A stretch of 64,000 bases of DNA, from NCBI GenBank assembly GCA_947568835.1, contig OX387606.1, forward strand, positions 2,914,001 through 2,978,000, given 5' to 3'. The stretch is from Protonemura montana. Taxonomy: Eukaryota > Arthropoda > Insecta > Plecoptera > Nemouridae. The position numbers and the translations under genes were made by a program. Positions 20,237 to 32,500 of this stretch are shown piece after piece; the first letter of the stretch is position 1, and each line of letters opens with the position of its first letter. The notes under the pieces were generated by a model. It was not told the DNA's origin, did no database searches, and saw only the letters and a list, made by a program, of their open reading frames with translations.

Positions 20237-22893
20237 ATGATGGACCTCCTGGTTACCAAGCTTCTTGCGTTGGCTGCTTTGGCTTCAGGCAGCTTGGCAC
20301 TTGGGCTTGCTCCTCTGCTGGCTCCTCGAGGCACAGGCATGGATTAAACTTGGTGGTGATTCTATTTTACTCATCCTCCAATTGAAAATCAGAGTAATTT
20401 TGACTTAAAAAATGCCAGACAGTCTAAAACTGTGTGCAACCAAAAATGAAGCATTCAAATTTCAAAAACTCTATTCTGTTGTTGAGGAAATTATGGTTTC
20501 TCTGAGTAGAAAAAGAAGTTATATTGTGAGGCAAGCAATGCCTACTGAATTAAAATTATGACTGAGCATTGACCATGCACTGTACAGCATTATTCTTGTT
20601 CATAATACAAAATAAACAAGCTAAAATTACTGTAGTGGGCAAGGTCGTATCTTGTGTTAAGCTGTGCCATGATTATGAAGGATTATGCAACACACAGTGT
20701 TTTCTCCTCCTGATTTTTTTGCATTGATTTCATTTGCCGGCCATGAACTATTTGCCCGTCGCTTACTGGACTATGCTTATAAACGCAACACTGGTCTATG
20801 TACGGAAAACTAGAAGCTAGATTTTGCTCCTTGTTTGCCTAGTTTTTTTAATTGAGGTTTGATGTTTTGGCTAAGAATAGTGACTCATTTAACAATTCTA
20901 TTTTAAACAATTGCCTTTCACTGGACGTTGTTTTGATGCTCAGATCAGAACCTATCACAGCGTCGCCTGGTAGTGCAATCGTTGGCCCTGTGCGCCGGTG
21001 CAGGTGTCCTCCTGGCCACCTCCGTGGCGCACATCCTGCCTGAGCTTCGTGCGCAGCTTCCTGTCGGGGCAGAGGTTGTTTTCTGTGCCGGCTTTTTCTT
21101 GATGCAGCTCGCGGAGGAGGTTGTGCTTTGGCTGCGTGGGGTGCGGTTTTCACGCAGGGAGCAAGCTGCTTGCACAGCCGAGGACGGTAATACAGCAGCC
21201 GTATTGTTTAAGGATAGTTCAGGTGAAGGTGGAAGGAAGGTTTTGGATGTGCACGGATGTGCAAGAATGGCAGGAAATATGTGTATGGCAGGAAACGATT
21301 TGATCTTCCTCTAAATTTTTCAAACTCTGAAACTATCTTTACCTGCGTTTCTTGAGCAGCGTAGAAAGGCATTATAATTCCTCATTTCATTTTCACCTTA
21401 AAAAGAAGATAATGGCTGGCCATCCAACCCGCTTATCAGATTCTGTCACCTTTTCATAAAAGGATCTCAATTTGTTAGTGTCACTTTAGTAGTTATTGCT
21501 GCAAAATATTTTATAAATACCTATATTAATAATTGAAATCTTATTTAAATTGTAAACGCTTGTAATTCGCGGGGTATTTTATTATTATCAACATTATAAC
21601 CGTCTCAAAAATTGATGCTCCAACGGGGACTCGAACCCCAATCTCCACCTATTGCGGGTGTTGCTTTAACCCATTGAGCTACTTGGACATTGGCTTTTAG
21701 AGACATAAATCATACATTGATTGAGACACAAATTGAGACATAAATCATACATCAAATGCACTAAAATCATCTCAAAAAGCCAGTATCCAAGTAGCTCAAT
21801 GGGTTAGAGCAACACTCGCGATAGGTGGAGATCGTGGTTCGAGTCCCTGTTTGGGCATCAATTTTTGAGACGTTTATTGTGTTCATAATAATACAATACC
21901 TATATTAATATTTTGAAAAGATTTGTGGCATTCTGTGTCAAAGCCGATGCCACTGTTTGGAGGCAGGGTTTTAGTCCTTCAATGTCTCTCGTTGCTTGGA
22001 CAGAGAGCAGCCCCCTGCTGACATCATCCGCCCCCTCGCCCACACCAGCAGCTCTTGGTCTTGTGGCAGCACTGAGCGTACATTCAGCACTGGAAGGTGC
22101 AGCGGTGGGGGTGCAGTCAACGGCGCCGCGTGTATGGCTGCTGGCAGCGGCGGTGGCGGCGCACAAGCTCGTTGTCTCACTCTGCCTCGGTATCGAACTG
22201 CGCCAGAGCTTCGGGACCAGGACCCATGCTGTCGCAGTCGCTGTCTTTGCGGGCGGCTGTGTAGTGGGCGGAGTCACAGGCGCCTTGGCACAGGTGCGAT
22301 TACGTGAAGTTGCGCTGAGTGCACTGGCATGTTGAGCCAGGATTTATAATGTCACTGATCAAATGGTTCCAACATGGAATTGGATGTCAACTCCATGGTT
22401 CCACAATCATACGCCGACAGCAAAAGTGGGAATTTTCTCTTGTCTGTCCTGAGTCAAAGAGAAATTTAGATTAAAGTTAACTGTCTCAATTGATTAACCT
22501 AACACTTCTCTGGGCTTGCAAAAAAATTTGTAAGTTATTGGTTTCTAGGATCTTCCTTGGACTGTGAGTTACAGTTACAGTGCTAGTAAAGAACCTGACA
22601 CTCAATTAGGAACCCTCGTCAGTAACGTGATGCAAAATTGCTTCTGTGAAACAACATACTTGAAACATGGCTTGGCGCTGATATTCACGAATCCGTTTCA
22701 GGCGAGCGGTGGAGGGCTCGCATGGCTGCAGGCGTTGGCAGGAGGAAGTCTGCTCTACGTGGCCGTGTCGGAGGTTTTACCACGCGAGCGCATAAGATTG
22801 GCTGGCCAGGCTTGGTGGGCGGGTCTAGCGCAGCTCGTCGCAGCAGTTGCAGGGTTTAACGTCGCGCTGGCGATGGCAACTCTAGGTACGTGA
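20237..22893 (+). CDS. SLC39A1: ZIP family zinc transporter, subfamily ZIP1/2/3-like (286 aa, 4 exons)
   Basis: Imports Zn2+ (or a related metal) across the plasma or an organelle membrane. Exons 20237-20336, 20944-21222 (or ending 21186), 22004-22293, 22702-22893; 287 codons including stop. The start ATG-ATG follows an in-frame TAG, so it is likely correct. Exon 1 encodes a hydrophobic first helix. Exon 2 has GVLLATSVAHILPEL and the third helix. Exon 3 holds the metal-path signature HSALEGAAVG and AAHKLVVSLCLGIEL, and exon 4 the last helices with SLLYVAVSEVLP. The His-rich cytoplasmic loop of many ZIPs is short here. The first intron seems to use a GC donor (CACAG|GCATGG), because no GT occurs before the in-frame TAA. 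A donor-like CTAG|GTACGT just before the stop leaves another 3' end possible. The ZIP-I grouping is sure; which of ZIP1, 2 or 3 is not. Confidence 0.85.
21536..21895. repeat. tRNA-like foldback element, copy 5, head-to-head tRNA-like units
   Basis: The left arm (GAAATCTTATTTAAATTGTAAACGC, GTATTTTATTATTATCAACA) is followed by a minus-strand tRNA-like unit ending near 21690. A short spacer and a plus-strand unit (about 21785-21858) follow, then the right arm TTTTTGAGACGTTTATTGTG. The two halves are near-complementary, so a transcript could form a long hairpin. It lies in the ZIP intron before exon 22004-22293. Confidence 0.8.
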
Positions 22894-25800
22894 AGCCACG
22901 CCGAGCGGTGCCATCTAACGGCCAAGCATTTCTCAATGCATGTGGTCAAAGTTTATTTAAAGGTTTTTTTTTTCAACTAAAAGTACTATTAGTAAAAAGT
23001 ACTATTATACTCGATTTGGATTTTGGTGGTGAAGCGCGATGAACCGTTCAGGACTATGATTATTATTATTATTTATTCTCAATTATAGAATAATATTAGG
23101 TATCGCAATGCATCTAGATTGGAGGATTTATCCTTAATAAGGTGGGCTTGTTTGTATCCGTGTTTCAGTGAATGAGGGCCCAGAAAATGGCCTGCCAGAT
23201 GGAGGAAACTGACTCGAGGTTTGGTGCAGGCTTGCAGCACTTAAACATTCCGCAAATGTCACTCAAGTGACGACAACGTCAAGGAGTCTGATATTTGTCA
23301 TTGCCTGGGGACATACAAGGCTACAACATTCTTCCACTTCATGTGATCTGAAGCCAAATATCTCGGAGCGATTTAGGTACATTCTCAAAAGATAGGCGTC
23401 ATGTTTGCTGAATAGTTTTAAATGTTTCTAAGCAAAAACTGTATATGAGCAGTGTCAAGATAAAAAAGGGCAATTTTACTTCGAGATACGTTTTCAATCT
23501 ACTTGAAGAGTGCAATAGCCTACCTCTTCAAAAAATATTTATTTATTTATTTTTAAACATTAGCAAGATATACGAACATGATGAACCCTGGACAGGGAAC
23601 GACTATGCTGTACCCTGTCCAGGGTACGAACATGAACGTACGCATGTAAAGCAAAAATACTCTCATCACTTGTTCACTTGTTCACTTGTTTATATCTAGT
23701 AGTTAACCATGAACTTTTTTAATTTAATAGATTAGTTAACTAACAATATTATGTGAGGTGTTTTTTTTGCTACAGTGATCTCTCCCTATCCTCGTCCTTC
23801 ACAAAGTAGGTCTGTTCAATAAATAAGCACATTTATTTCAAAATTCATCTCAAAGTTAGCCTATTTCTGTCCAGGGCTGGGCCAAAAATTTAGATCATCA
23901 CAGATTAAAAGCCCGTCGCGTACTCTATCATCTGTGAAAATTTTAAGGGAGTAACCCCCCTTCATTTTCTCGCAAATAAATGATAACAAAAATTTTGTAA
24001 AAGTTAGCCTTTTTTTGTCCAGGGCTGGACCAAAAATTTAGACCATCCCAGATCGAAAGCCCATCACGTACTCTATCATCTGTGAAAATTTCAATGGAGT
24101 ACCGCCCCTTAATTTTCTCGCAAATAAATGATAACAAAAATGTTGTAAAAGTTAGCCTATTTTTGTTCAGGGCTGGACCAAAAATGTAGACCATCACGGA
24201 TCGAAAGCACATTACGTACTCTATCATCTGTGAAAATTTAAAGGGAGTATCCCCCTTCATTTTCTCGCAAATAAATGATAACAAAAATGTTGTAAAAGTT
24301 AGCCTATTTTTGTTCAGGGCTGGACCAAAAATTTAGACCATCACGGATCGAAAGCACATTACGTACTCTATCATCTGTGAAAATTTAAAGGGAGTACCCA
24401 CCCCTTTATTTTCTCGCAAATAAATGAAAACCAAATTTTTTTTTTGTTTGCCTGTTTCGTTCATTGAATCGCGTTTTTTTGAAGGCTAGCGCTTATGAGT
24501 TTTGTAGGCTGTTTTCTCGTTGCGCTATGTTGAGTTGGTGCCTTTAGATGGCGTTTTAGATTTTGCGAGCTAAGTTTCCACTAGTCTAGAAAGTGTTTGT
24601 TTAGGATGCTGGAGATTTGTATTCTTGGTACAGTTTTGTTGGATTTTGTTCTGTAAAATTGAAATTCAGAAACATGTCAAAAAATGTTCCATCACCATTT
24701 AAAAGAATTATTAAAAAATCACCAAATAGCAGATAAAATGAAATTGTTTGTAGCATGTCGAAGCATGTTCAAACTAAAATGCACCACTAATGCAAAAACT
24801 TGTAAAATGCTTTCTACCTGTGCGCCCTTTTCAAGAGCGGCCACCTTTCTGAAGACAAAATACCCAGTTGCAATTTTGGGTAGTAAGTAAATGAGAACTC
24901 AATTAGGCCAAATCTTGATGCAACAATCATTCAGTGGTAAAAGTTATGATGTGTGATGTTGATGATGATGATGAATGTGTCCATCTGGATCGATATCTGT
25001 AATAGTTGCTGATGATTAAAATGCTAGATTATCAATGGACAACTCTGAAAATCTCAGAATCACCTGACAGGTTGACTCTTTGGTTGGATTTTATGTCTGC
25101 ATAATTAAAAAGTAAAGTACCTAATAAAAATGTGTTTATAAAAATTTTCATCCCTGGTCAATTTGCTTTGTGAATGAAGTGTGTTGGTAAAATTGGCAAC
25201 GTACCTTGCAATGTCTATGAGCGATGGTTTGACGGTCCAGTGGATTTCTAGACTAAGATCTTAGCTTTTAAAAGTTTTGCTGCCTGGTTTTCAACTTAAA
25301 AAAGCTGCACATCTTTGTTTCTCTTTCCAAGAACAGCTTGAGATAGCTTAACAATCATTAAACATTAGTTCAGTATTAATTACCAACTGCATGGTTGTTC
25401 AACCAAAAGGTAAGCCTAGGTCTTAAATAAATAGTTAAAAAAAAAAGCAATCCCCCTGGTGATGGGCCTGTAATGGCTTCAATGGCATTGAAATGTGCCA
25501 ACAGTCATTCCATTGGTCTGGATCGGTAACTAAAACAGCGTTGTTACCTTCGTGCCCTGCTGATTACTCCGGGAGTAATGTTTATTATGTATGTATTTTT
25601 TAAATTCAGACAAACCTATCACCCAAACTGTCCACCAATTTTCATGTTTCTATTAATGGGAAATTTTTTTTTGGGTGATTCTTACCAACCATAAGAAACG
25701 CATGAAACCTAGCTGCTGTGTACACGCAAAAGCACAGTTACTGAACCTAAGGTTCAATTGCTTGCTTCCTGTAGCCACCAGCACTATGGCACTAACCATT

Positions 25801-26542
25801 GGGTGTCTTCTTTATAGGTTTTATCAGAGACCCAACTGCCAGAATTGTACTTGCACTACTGATAGCAGAAGTTGCCAACTGAACCCTCTACCTTGAACAA
25901 AATTCAGTATGCGTCTAGTCCCAACTACTTTTATAGATTGTTAATTTCTGTCAAATTAATTGCATTTGAGATGGGATTCATGCATCAATTGATATGTCGA
26001 TAGTAAGTATGTTGGCTTGACTGATATTAACCACCTTGCAGGAGATAACTGATTGCTCAGCAGAATTAACATTACTGCTGGGACTTTGGTAATCCTGTAG
26101 ACTCAATATTACTAACTATTAAATACAGAGGACAGTGAGTGTTGCATAAACGGTATGAAGAAATGTTTTAGAAATTACCTGATAGAAACTGATCTTTTAG
26201 CAGTTTAATGTAAATAGTGCCAAAAAGCTGGATATTGATTATTGCGAAGAAAGAAAGAGTGGGGGGGGGGGGTGCAACTTACCAGAGAAGAAAACTGGTG
26301 TCGCGTGGTGCATTGTCCAGAAATGTGTAGGAATCCCGAGAATTTAGACTATTTGGCATGTTCCTTTTGTCGCTGTTAGCGAGTTCAGTAGTTTGACTCA
26401 GTAAATGCAATTCTCTTACAATAGCTACCCTGGGCAGAAAGGAATGGTGATGAATTGAAATCATCCGCAAGTTCTGTACAAAATAAATATATTTATATCT
26501 GTGTTCTGTGTGGCGGCGGCGGGGTTGGCTGATGGTTTGAGG
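22894..26542. other. Intergenic region between the ZIP and MTMR10 3' ends
   Basis: The two genes converge here. The region should contain both 3' UTRs, plus a tandem array at 23855-24440 and a poly-G run near 26266. No coding exon is convincing: short open frames show no domain, no codon bias and no paired splice sites. Confidence 0.5.
23855..24440. repeat. Four-unit ~148-bp tandem array
   Basis: GTTAGCCT starts units at 23855, 24003, 24151 and 24298. Each unit includes CAGGGCTGG, a GATCATC/GACCATC-type word, TACTCTATCATCTGTGAAAAT and TTCTCGCAAATAAATGA. Unit length (148) is not a multiple of three, so the 113-codon open frame crossing it on the minus strand reads successive units in different frames and is not a credible protein. 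Confidence 0.85.
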
Positions 26543-29500
26543 CTAATCAGGCCGAGCCTGGCTTGCGAGTGGCTGCCTTGATTTGAGCTCGTCAGAGACT
26601 GCTCGTTGCCGTGACAGTAGCTCGCTGCTAGCAATCGATCTTCGTGCAGGCACCGTCTGCAAACAATGCAAGGCTTCGTTTAGATGACAACGGTTAGCAT
26701 TTTATTATTCGGAACACTACTACCCTCTCAAAAATTGATGCCCAAAAGAAGACTCGAACCCTGATCTGGGCATACATTTTTGAAAGGGTAGCAGAATCCC
26801 TAATAATAAAATACTTTGCGCATTGCAAGCATTTGCAATTTAAATCAGATGTCACGTAACAGTTAGCAAGTTAAGAGCGTTACTGTGGTATAGTATGGTA
26901 CAGTGGTACTGAGTTAACTCCTTCAACAAAAGGGCATGATGGTCTTTCTAGACAAACCAAGAGCAGCTCTTGACCTCATGGGGCCAGTGGATAACCGCAG
27001 CCATCTGGAATAGATTTCTATCACTAGCTCTCTCCATTCTCCATTCCATGACAATATCATTGTAACTGACAATGTAATTGTTTAACATAGTCTATTGCGT
27101 TACTTACAACATTATACACTCAAAAACCCAAACTACATTAAAAAATATTTGTATTAACAAACAAATAAACAATAATAGAAAATAACCCAATATCTACAAA
27201 ATCAAACTTTCTCCGTGTGGTGCTTTTATAGTCATTTGTTTTATACAATTTTGGATATCTGAATGTTATGACTTATGAATGTTTTAATGTAGATGTTCCT
27301 TGAAAACCTAACCACGGATAGGCAGGTAACACAAACTCAGAAATGAATATGCTGGTACTAGATTCCAGTCGACCCCAACAAAACGAAGCAAGGCGTATTC
27401 TGACCGGTTTTTTATTGCCGTCGTAGCCAGGTCCTGCGGCAGCTGCGACGGCTGGCTGGGGGATGTCGAGCAGCGGGACAAATCGGAAGAAGGCAGCCGG
27501 CCATGGCGCCATCAGCGCTAGCGAGGTGGCCGCACGCAACGGGCCGCAGCCCGCCTCGTAGCTTGCGTTGCGCAGGCCGCGGGAAGCCAGCGCCGGCCAT
27601 ACCGAACGAGAGACCAACGGCTTTTGAGGGTCCTAAAAAAAAAACGGAGGAATAAGCTTCGCTGACACATTTCTGATGAGTCTGGAAGGTTTACAATAAA
27701 TTGAACGCTAATAAAAGTATATTTAATGCGAAAAGGGTGCCAAGAGCCTTGGATATTTGATGTGGTGAAGAAGAAAAGTGAGAGGGAGCACAACTTATCA
27801 GAGAAGTAAATTGGCATTGTGTAGTGCATTTGTCAAGAAATTTCTAGAATTCCTGACATTTGGGGGACATTTCAAATGTTTCTCGCCCCTCCCCCCCCCC
27901 CCCTCCCTGACCACAGAGCCACCAACTTGCCCCTTCCCATCCTTATACTATCCCTCCACACCCCTTCACCCGATACCAGCGCAATACTCAACATTCAAAA
28001 GTAAAATCTATAAAACTGACAAAGGCAACTCGCCGAAACTTTAAAATTCTGGGAAATTCTCGGAATTTCTCAACAAGTGGACCACATGACGGCGATTTTG
28101 TTCTTTGGTAAGTTTATCCCTCCTTTAATTCTTCACCACATCAAAAATGTAACTATGATCATGCAGACCCTGACCAATCAGCCTGACCAAGTTCCTGATA
28201 TAACGTGAATTTGATCATACTGTTCCGTTTGGCATAAATATGTTCAATTAAAGATCAAACTACTCCGTGACAGTGACATTGCCACGCTGCTCTTCTCCTC
28301 AAAACATGCGCTAGCAATAGATTGGATATGCAAATGTTCTGAAGTGGTGAAGATCGGAGACTTTTGGAAAATAATAGGATTTAAATAACAACTCGAGTTT
28401 TCGGGATATTTTAAATCGGGTTGTTTGGGGAAGTTTCAACTCACCGCGATGGCGGCCATGCGGTCGCGCTCGCAGTTGAACAGGAACGTGTCGAAAAGGG
28501 TCACATGGCACGAGTCCCATAGCGCGACCAGCATCCGTTCTGAGAACTGGAACGCATCGGGAAACTGCCGTGTCAGCTGCCACACGCAGTGCAGGAACAC
28601 CTGTGGGTCACAAAACTTTGTCAGACTACACAGGGACAGAATTTCAAGGCCTAGAATGTTTTTGAGGCATAAAACTCGATAATTTCTTTTGTTATTAAAA
28701 GGAAGAAAAAATTATATTATACTTTATAATATGACCTGTAAAATCATTTGTCTTCTTTTTCACACTCCCTTGCCAAAACCAACTTCTTCCAGACCTCTTT
28801 CTCTTTCCTATTTCATTTTATTTTCCTCCTCTTTACTTTATACCCTTCCTTACCATATTTTACTCAAACATTGAGTTGACTTGTTTATGTTACCAAATGA
28901 ATTCACAAGACTAATTTTATTTCAACAAGAGTTTTTGTCAGATTCTGGGACCAGAACAGAAGTTAAAAAACATTTTATAACATTTTATAACATTTTAGAC
29001 TTGCAATCATAAATTCAAATGAGTTCTATGAACATAGCCTCAACGGCCAAACTGAATTTAACATGGAGAGATTTTGCTTTGTTCCTAGCGCTTGGTAAAT
29101 GAAAGTCACTCACGAGGAAGACTGGCGAGCGTTCTGTCTCGTCGCTGAGCACGTGAGCGAGCCGCGTGCAGAACGGGTGACCCAGTGCCACCCACTCCTT
29201 CTGGACCAGTGCTGCCAACCCACGTACTGTTCGGAATCGTTCGTCAAGCAGCAGCTGAGCCAGGCTGGACACCACTGCAGACAAGTCCCGCCCCTCGCCC
29301 TCTGTGCAAACCAATTATAGGGAAACCATGAGTTTTTCGTTGCTTTTTCATTTCTTGCTAAACTAAAGACGAAACGGTTTGGCGTGTTGAAAACACCGGT
29401 TCTCCTGAGATCACCGAAGTTAAGCAACACTGCGCTGGGTCAGGTATTGGATGGGTGACTATCATACACATGACCAGTTCTGTTCGAGAGAGAGGTTGGA

Positions 29501-32500
29501 GGGATGAAAGTTAAGTAGACTGCGCTGGGTCAGGTAAGGATGGGTGACCATCATACTCATGACCAGTTCTGTTTGGGAGAGTGGTTGGAGGGATGAAAGT
29601 TAAGCAACACTGCGCTGGGTCAGGTATTGGATGGGTGACCATCATACACATGAACAGTTCTGTTTGGGAGAGAGGTTGGAGGGATGAAAGTTAAGCAACA
29701 CTGCGCTGGGTCAGGTATTGGATGGGTGACCATCATACACATGACCAGTTCTGTTCGAGAGAGAGGTTGGAGGGATGAAAGTTAAGCAACACTGCGCTGG
29801 GTCAGGTATTGGATGGGTGACCATCATACACATGACCAGTTCTGTTCGAGAGAGAGGTTGGAGGGATGAAAGTTAAGCAGACTGCGCTGGGTCAGGTATT
29901 GGATGGGTGACCATCATACACATGACCAGTTCTGTTCGAGAGAGAGGTTGGAGGGATGAAAGTTAAGCAGACTGCGCTGGGTCAGGTATTGGATGGGTGA
30001 CCATCATACACATGACCAGTTCTGTTCGAGAGAGAGGTTGGAGGGATGAAAGTTAAGCAGACTGCGCTGGGTCAGGTAAGGATGGGTGACCATCATACAC
30101 ATGACCAGTTCTGTTCGAGAGAGAGGTTGGAGGGATGAAAGTTAAGCAGACTGCGCTGGGTCAGGTATTGGATGGGTGACCATCATACACATGACCAGTT
30201 CTGTTTGGGAGAGAGGTTGGAGGGATGAAAGTTAAGCAGACTGCGCTGGGTCAGGTATTGGATGGGTGACCATCATACTCATGACCAATCACAATGTGAC
30301 ACCACAATACAACACCATGACGGTAAATAGTTTTTCACCTTCCTTGGTTTACTACGGGGTAGTTACCCCCCGAGTGACAGGAGGGCAGTCTGGATAGAAC
30401 ACTGGTGGCGCGACCATCTGAGCCGAGATCCATATTGGTGGGTTAGTGTGCGTGAACTTTCAAGTCCACGCTAACCTTGATGAAATGTTGACTCTTTAGG
30501 TCCTTTTAAGGACCGCAAGTCAGTTTAAAGTTTAAACCAAGTAAATTTGTCACACCCAATACCAAGTGACATTAAGCCACATTTGAACTTTTTTAGTTGA
30601 AATCTTATTTAAATTGCAAACGCTTGCAAGGCACGGGGCATTTTATTAAACCTCAAATTGGAGTTACTCGAGATTGACAGGTTGTGACGTGGTATAGCGT
30701 CACTAGAATCAGAGTGACTGTATTCACAGCTCCTTGGTTCCACTCATTGGAGATCCATCATTCTCATCAAATACACTAAAATTGTCTCAAAAAGCCAGTG
30801 TCCAAATAGCTCAATGGGTTAGAGCAACACCCGCGAAAGGTGGAGATCGGGGTTCGAGTTCCCGTTTGGGCATCAATTTTTGAGAGGTTTATAGTGTTCA
30901 TATTAATAAAACACATTTGAACTATTTTTCGTCTGTCTCCCTTATGATCGGAATGTTCAGATTACATTTTTCCAATGGGTTGCGTTGCATACGCACCTTG
31001 CAAGACAACGGAGGTGCCGGCTTGCAGCGCAGTGGCGACATCATCTGCGCGTGCCAGGCATCGTGCAACCGTTGACAGCCACTGCGAGGCCTCGAGCAGC
31101 GACAGGTAGTGATTGTCCTGCGTCCAGAATTGACGCACACTCTCGGGGGCGCACAACTCGCGCAACTTCACGTAGCTAGTCTGCAAGCAATAGTTGGAAC
31201 TGTTATCTCGCAACCGGACGGTTTGGCGTGTTGGAAACACTGGTTCTCGTCAGATCACCGAAGTTAAGCGACACTGCGCTGGGTTAGGTATTGGATGGGT
31301 GACCATCATACACAGGACCAGTTCTGTTCGGGAGAGAGGTTGGAGGGATGAAAGTTAGTACAGCAACTTCACTCGCCTTGCTTATCAACCTCTCGACAGC
31401 ATGGATTTGTGGAGGAATCCTGTTGTTCGAGTTGTACCGTCCTTCGGAAGGGACGTTAAGCCGGTGGTCCCCTTGGTGCTCTTCGACAGGAGTAGGCTAC
31501 GTGCTGGCACCGGGTTTCCCCTCCTCCCTTCTAGGCTAGGTTAGGTTCATCATCATCCACTCATTCTCCGACGCCATTAGACCAGTGCCGCATGGCCAGT
31601 TGTCAAAACAGTGCATCGTTAAACACAAACACCACGGATCTCGCGGATTAAGGGCAAGGGAGTCAAGTGTGACGTAAAAGTTAGTAGAATTGTATTCAAT
31701 TGCTTTAAAATTAAAATAGAAATATATGTTTGAAATTGTATAATTATTTAAAAAGCCTCCTGATAAAAGAAGAAAAGTAACAAAAACTATTTGAACTGGT
31801 TTTTTAATGCTAAGTGAAGAACAACTAAATTTCCCAACTTTTCGTAACTTATACCTATTACTTTTTCAAGGGTAAGAGCTAAAGTAAAGAGGGTTAAGAG
31901 TAAAGAGTAAAGAGATTAAAGAGGCTACTTGGTTAATTGGGTAATTGTTATAATTTTGTGTGGTTCTTTTGTTATCGGAAAATTGTCAGGACTGCTCTTT
32001 GACGAAGTTTGAAGAAGCAGTTATGACAGCTCTCATGACAGTTTGACAACATTTTGACGAACGATGATGAAGTTTGCCAAGTCTAAAAGGAAGCCGAGGG
32101 TCAACCAGGGGCCGGCATGTATCCTGGTTCTGTCCAACAGCACCGAGGGTCAGCTAACTCTTAGGGCTGGTTTTTCAGTGGTCCCTTAAGAAACTAACAA
32201 TCGTTTCATTTGTTATTTCCTTGGCAACAACCAATCAGAAGATATTTCTTGTTTGTGAACAGTGAGTTAATTACTTGACATGTCACTGAAAAACCAGCGC
32301 TAAGTCTTCTCCAATGATACACTAGGTTGGAGCTGCCTCAGTTGAGCTCTTATGACAAAACTGGTCTAGCCGAGGAGGCAGCTAGAGTTTGGCAATGGAC
32401 AATGGTTCAACCTACCATTGTCGAAAAAAACCAAGGGCCTTGCACGTTCCGTCGACGCATAATCGCATAAAGAAGTGTGGTGTTATCGTTAGCGAGGGGT

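Noticed and set aside
23943-24284. 113-codon open frame on the minus strand
   Set aside because: It runs through a 148-bp tandem array whose unit is not a multiple of three, so each unit is read in a different frame; not a protein.
29423-30250. CRISPR-like regular repeat array
   Set aside because: The ~91-bp units are contiguous with no unique spacers, in an intron of an animal gene.
29372-30290. 5S rRNA gene cluster
   Set aside because: Only the 3' half of a 5S-like sequence is present per unit, fused to SINE body; a full ~120-nt 5S gene is absent.
31348-31539. 63-codon plus-strand frame starting [12 protein letters not shown], resembling a signal peptide
   Set aside because: It is translated from the 5S-derived SINE body, which occurs in several other places, so it is repeat sequence and not a gene.
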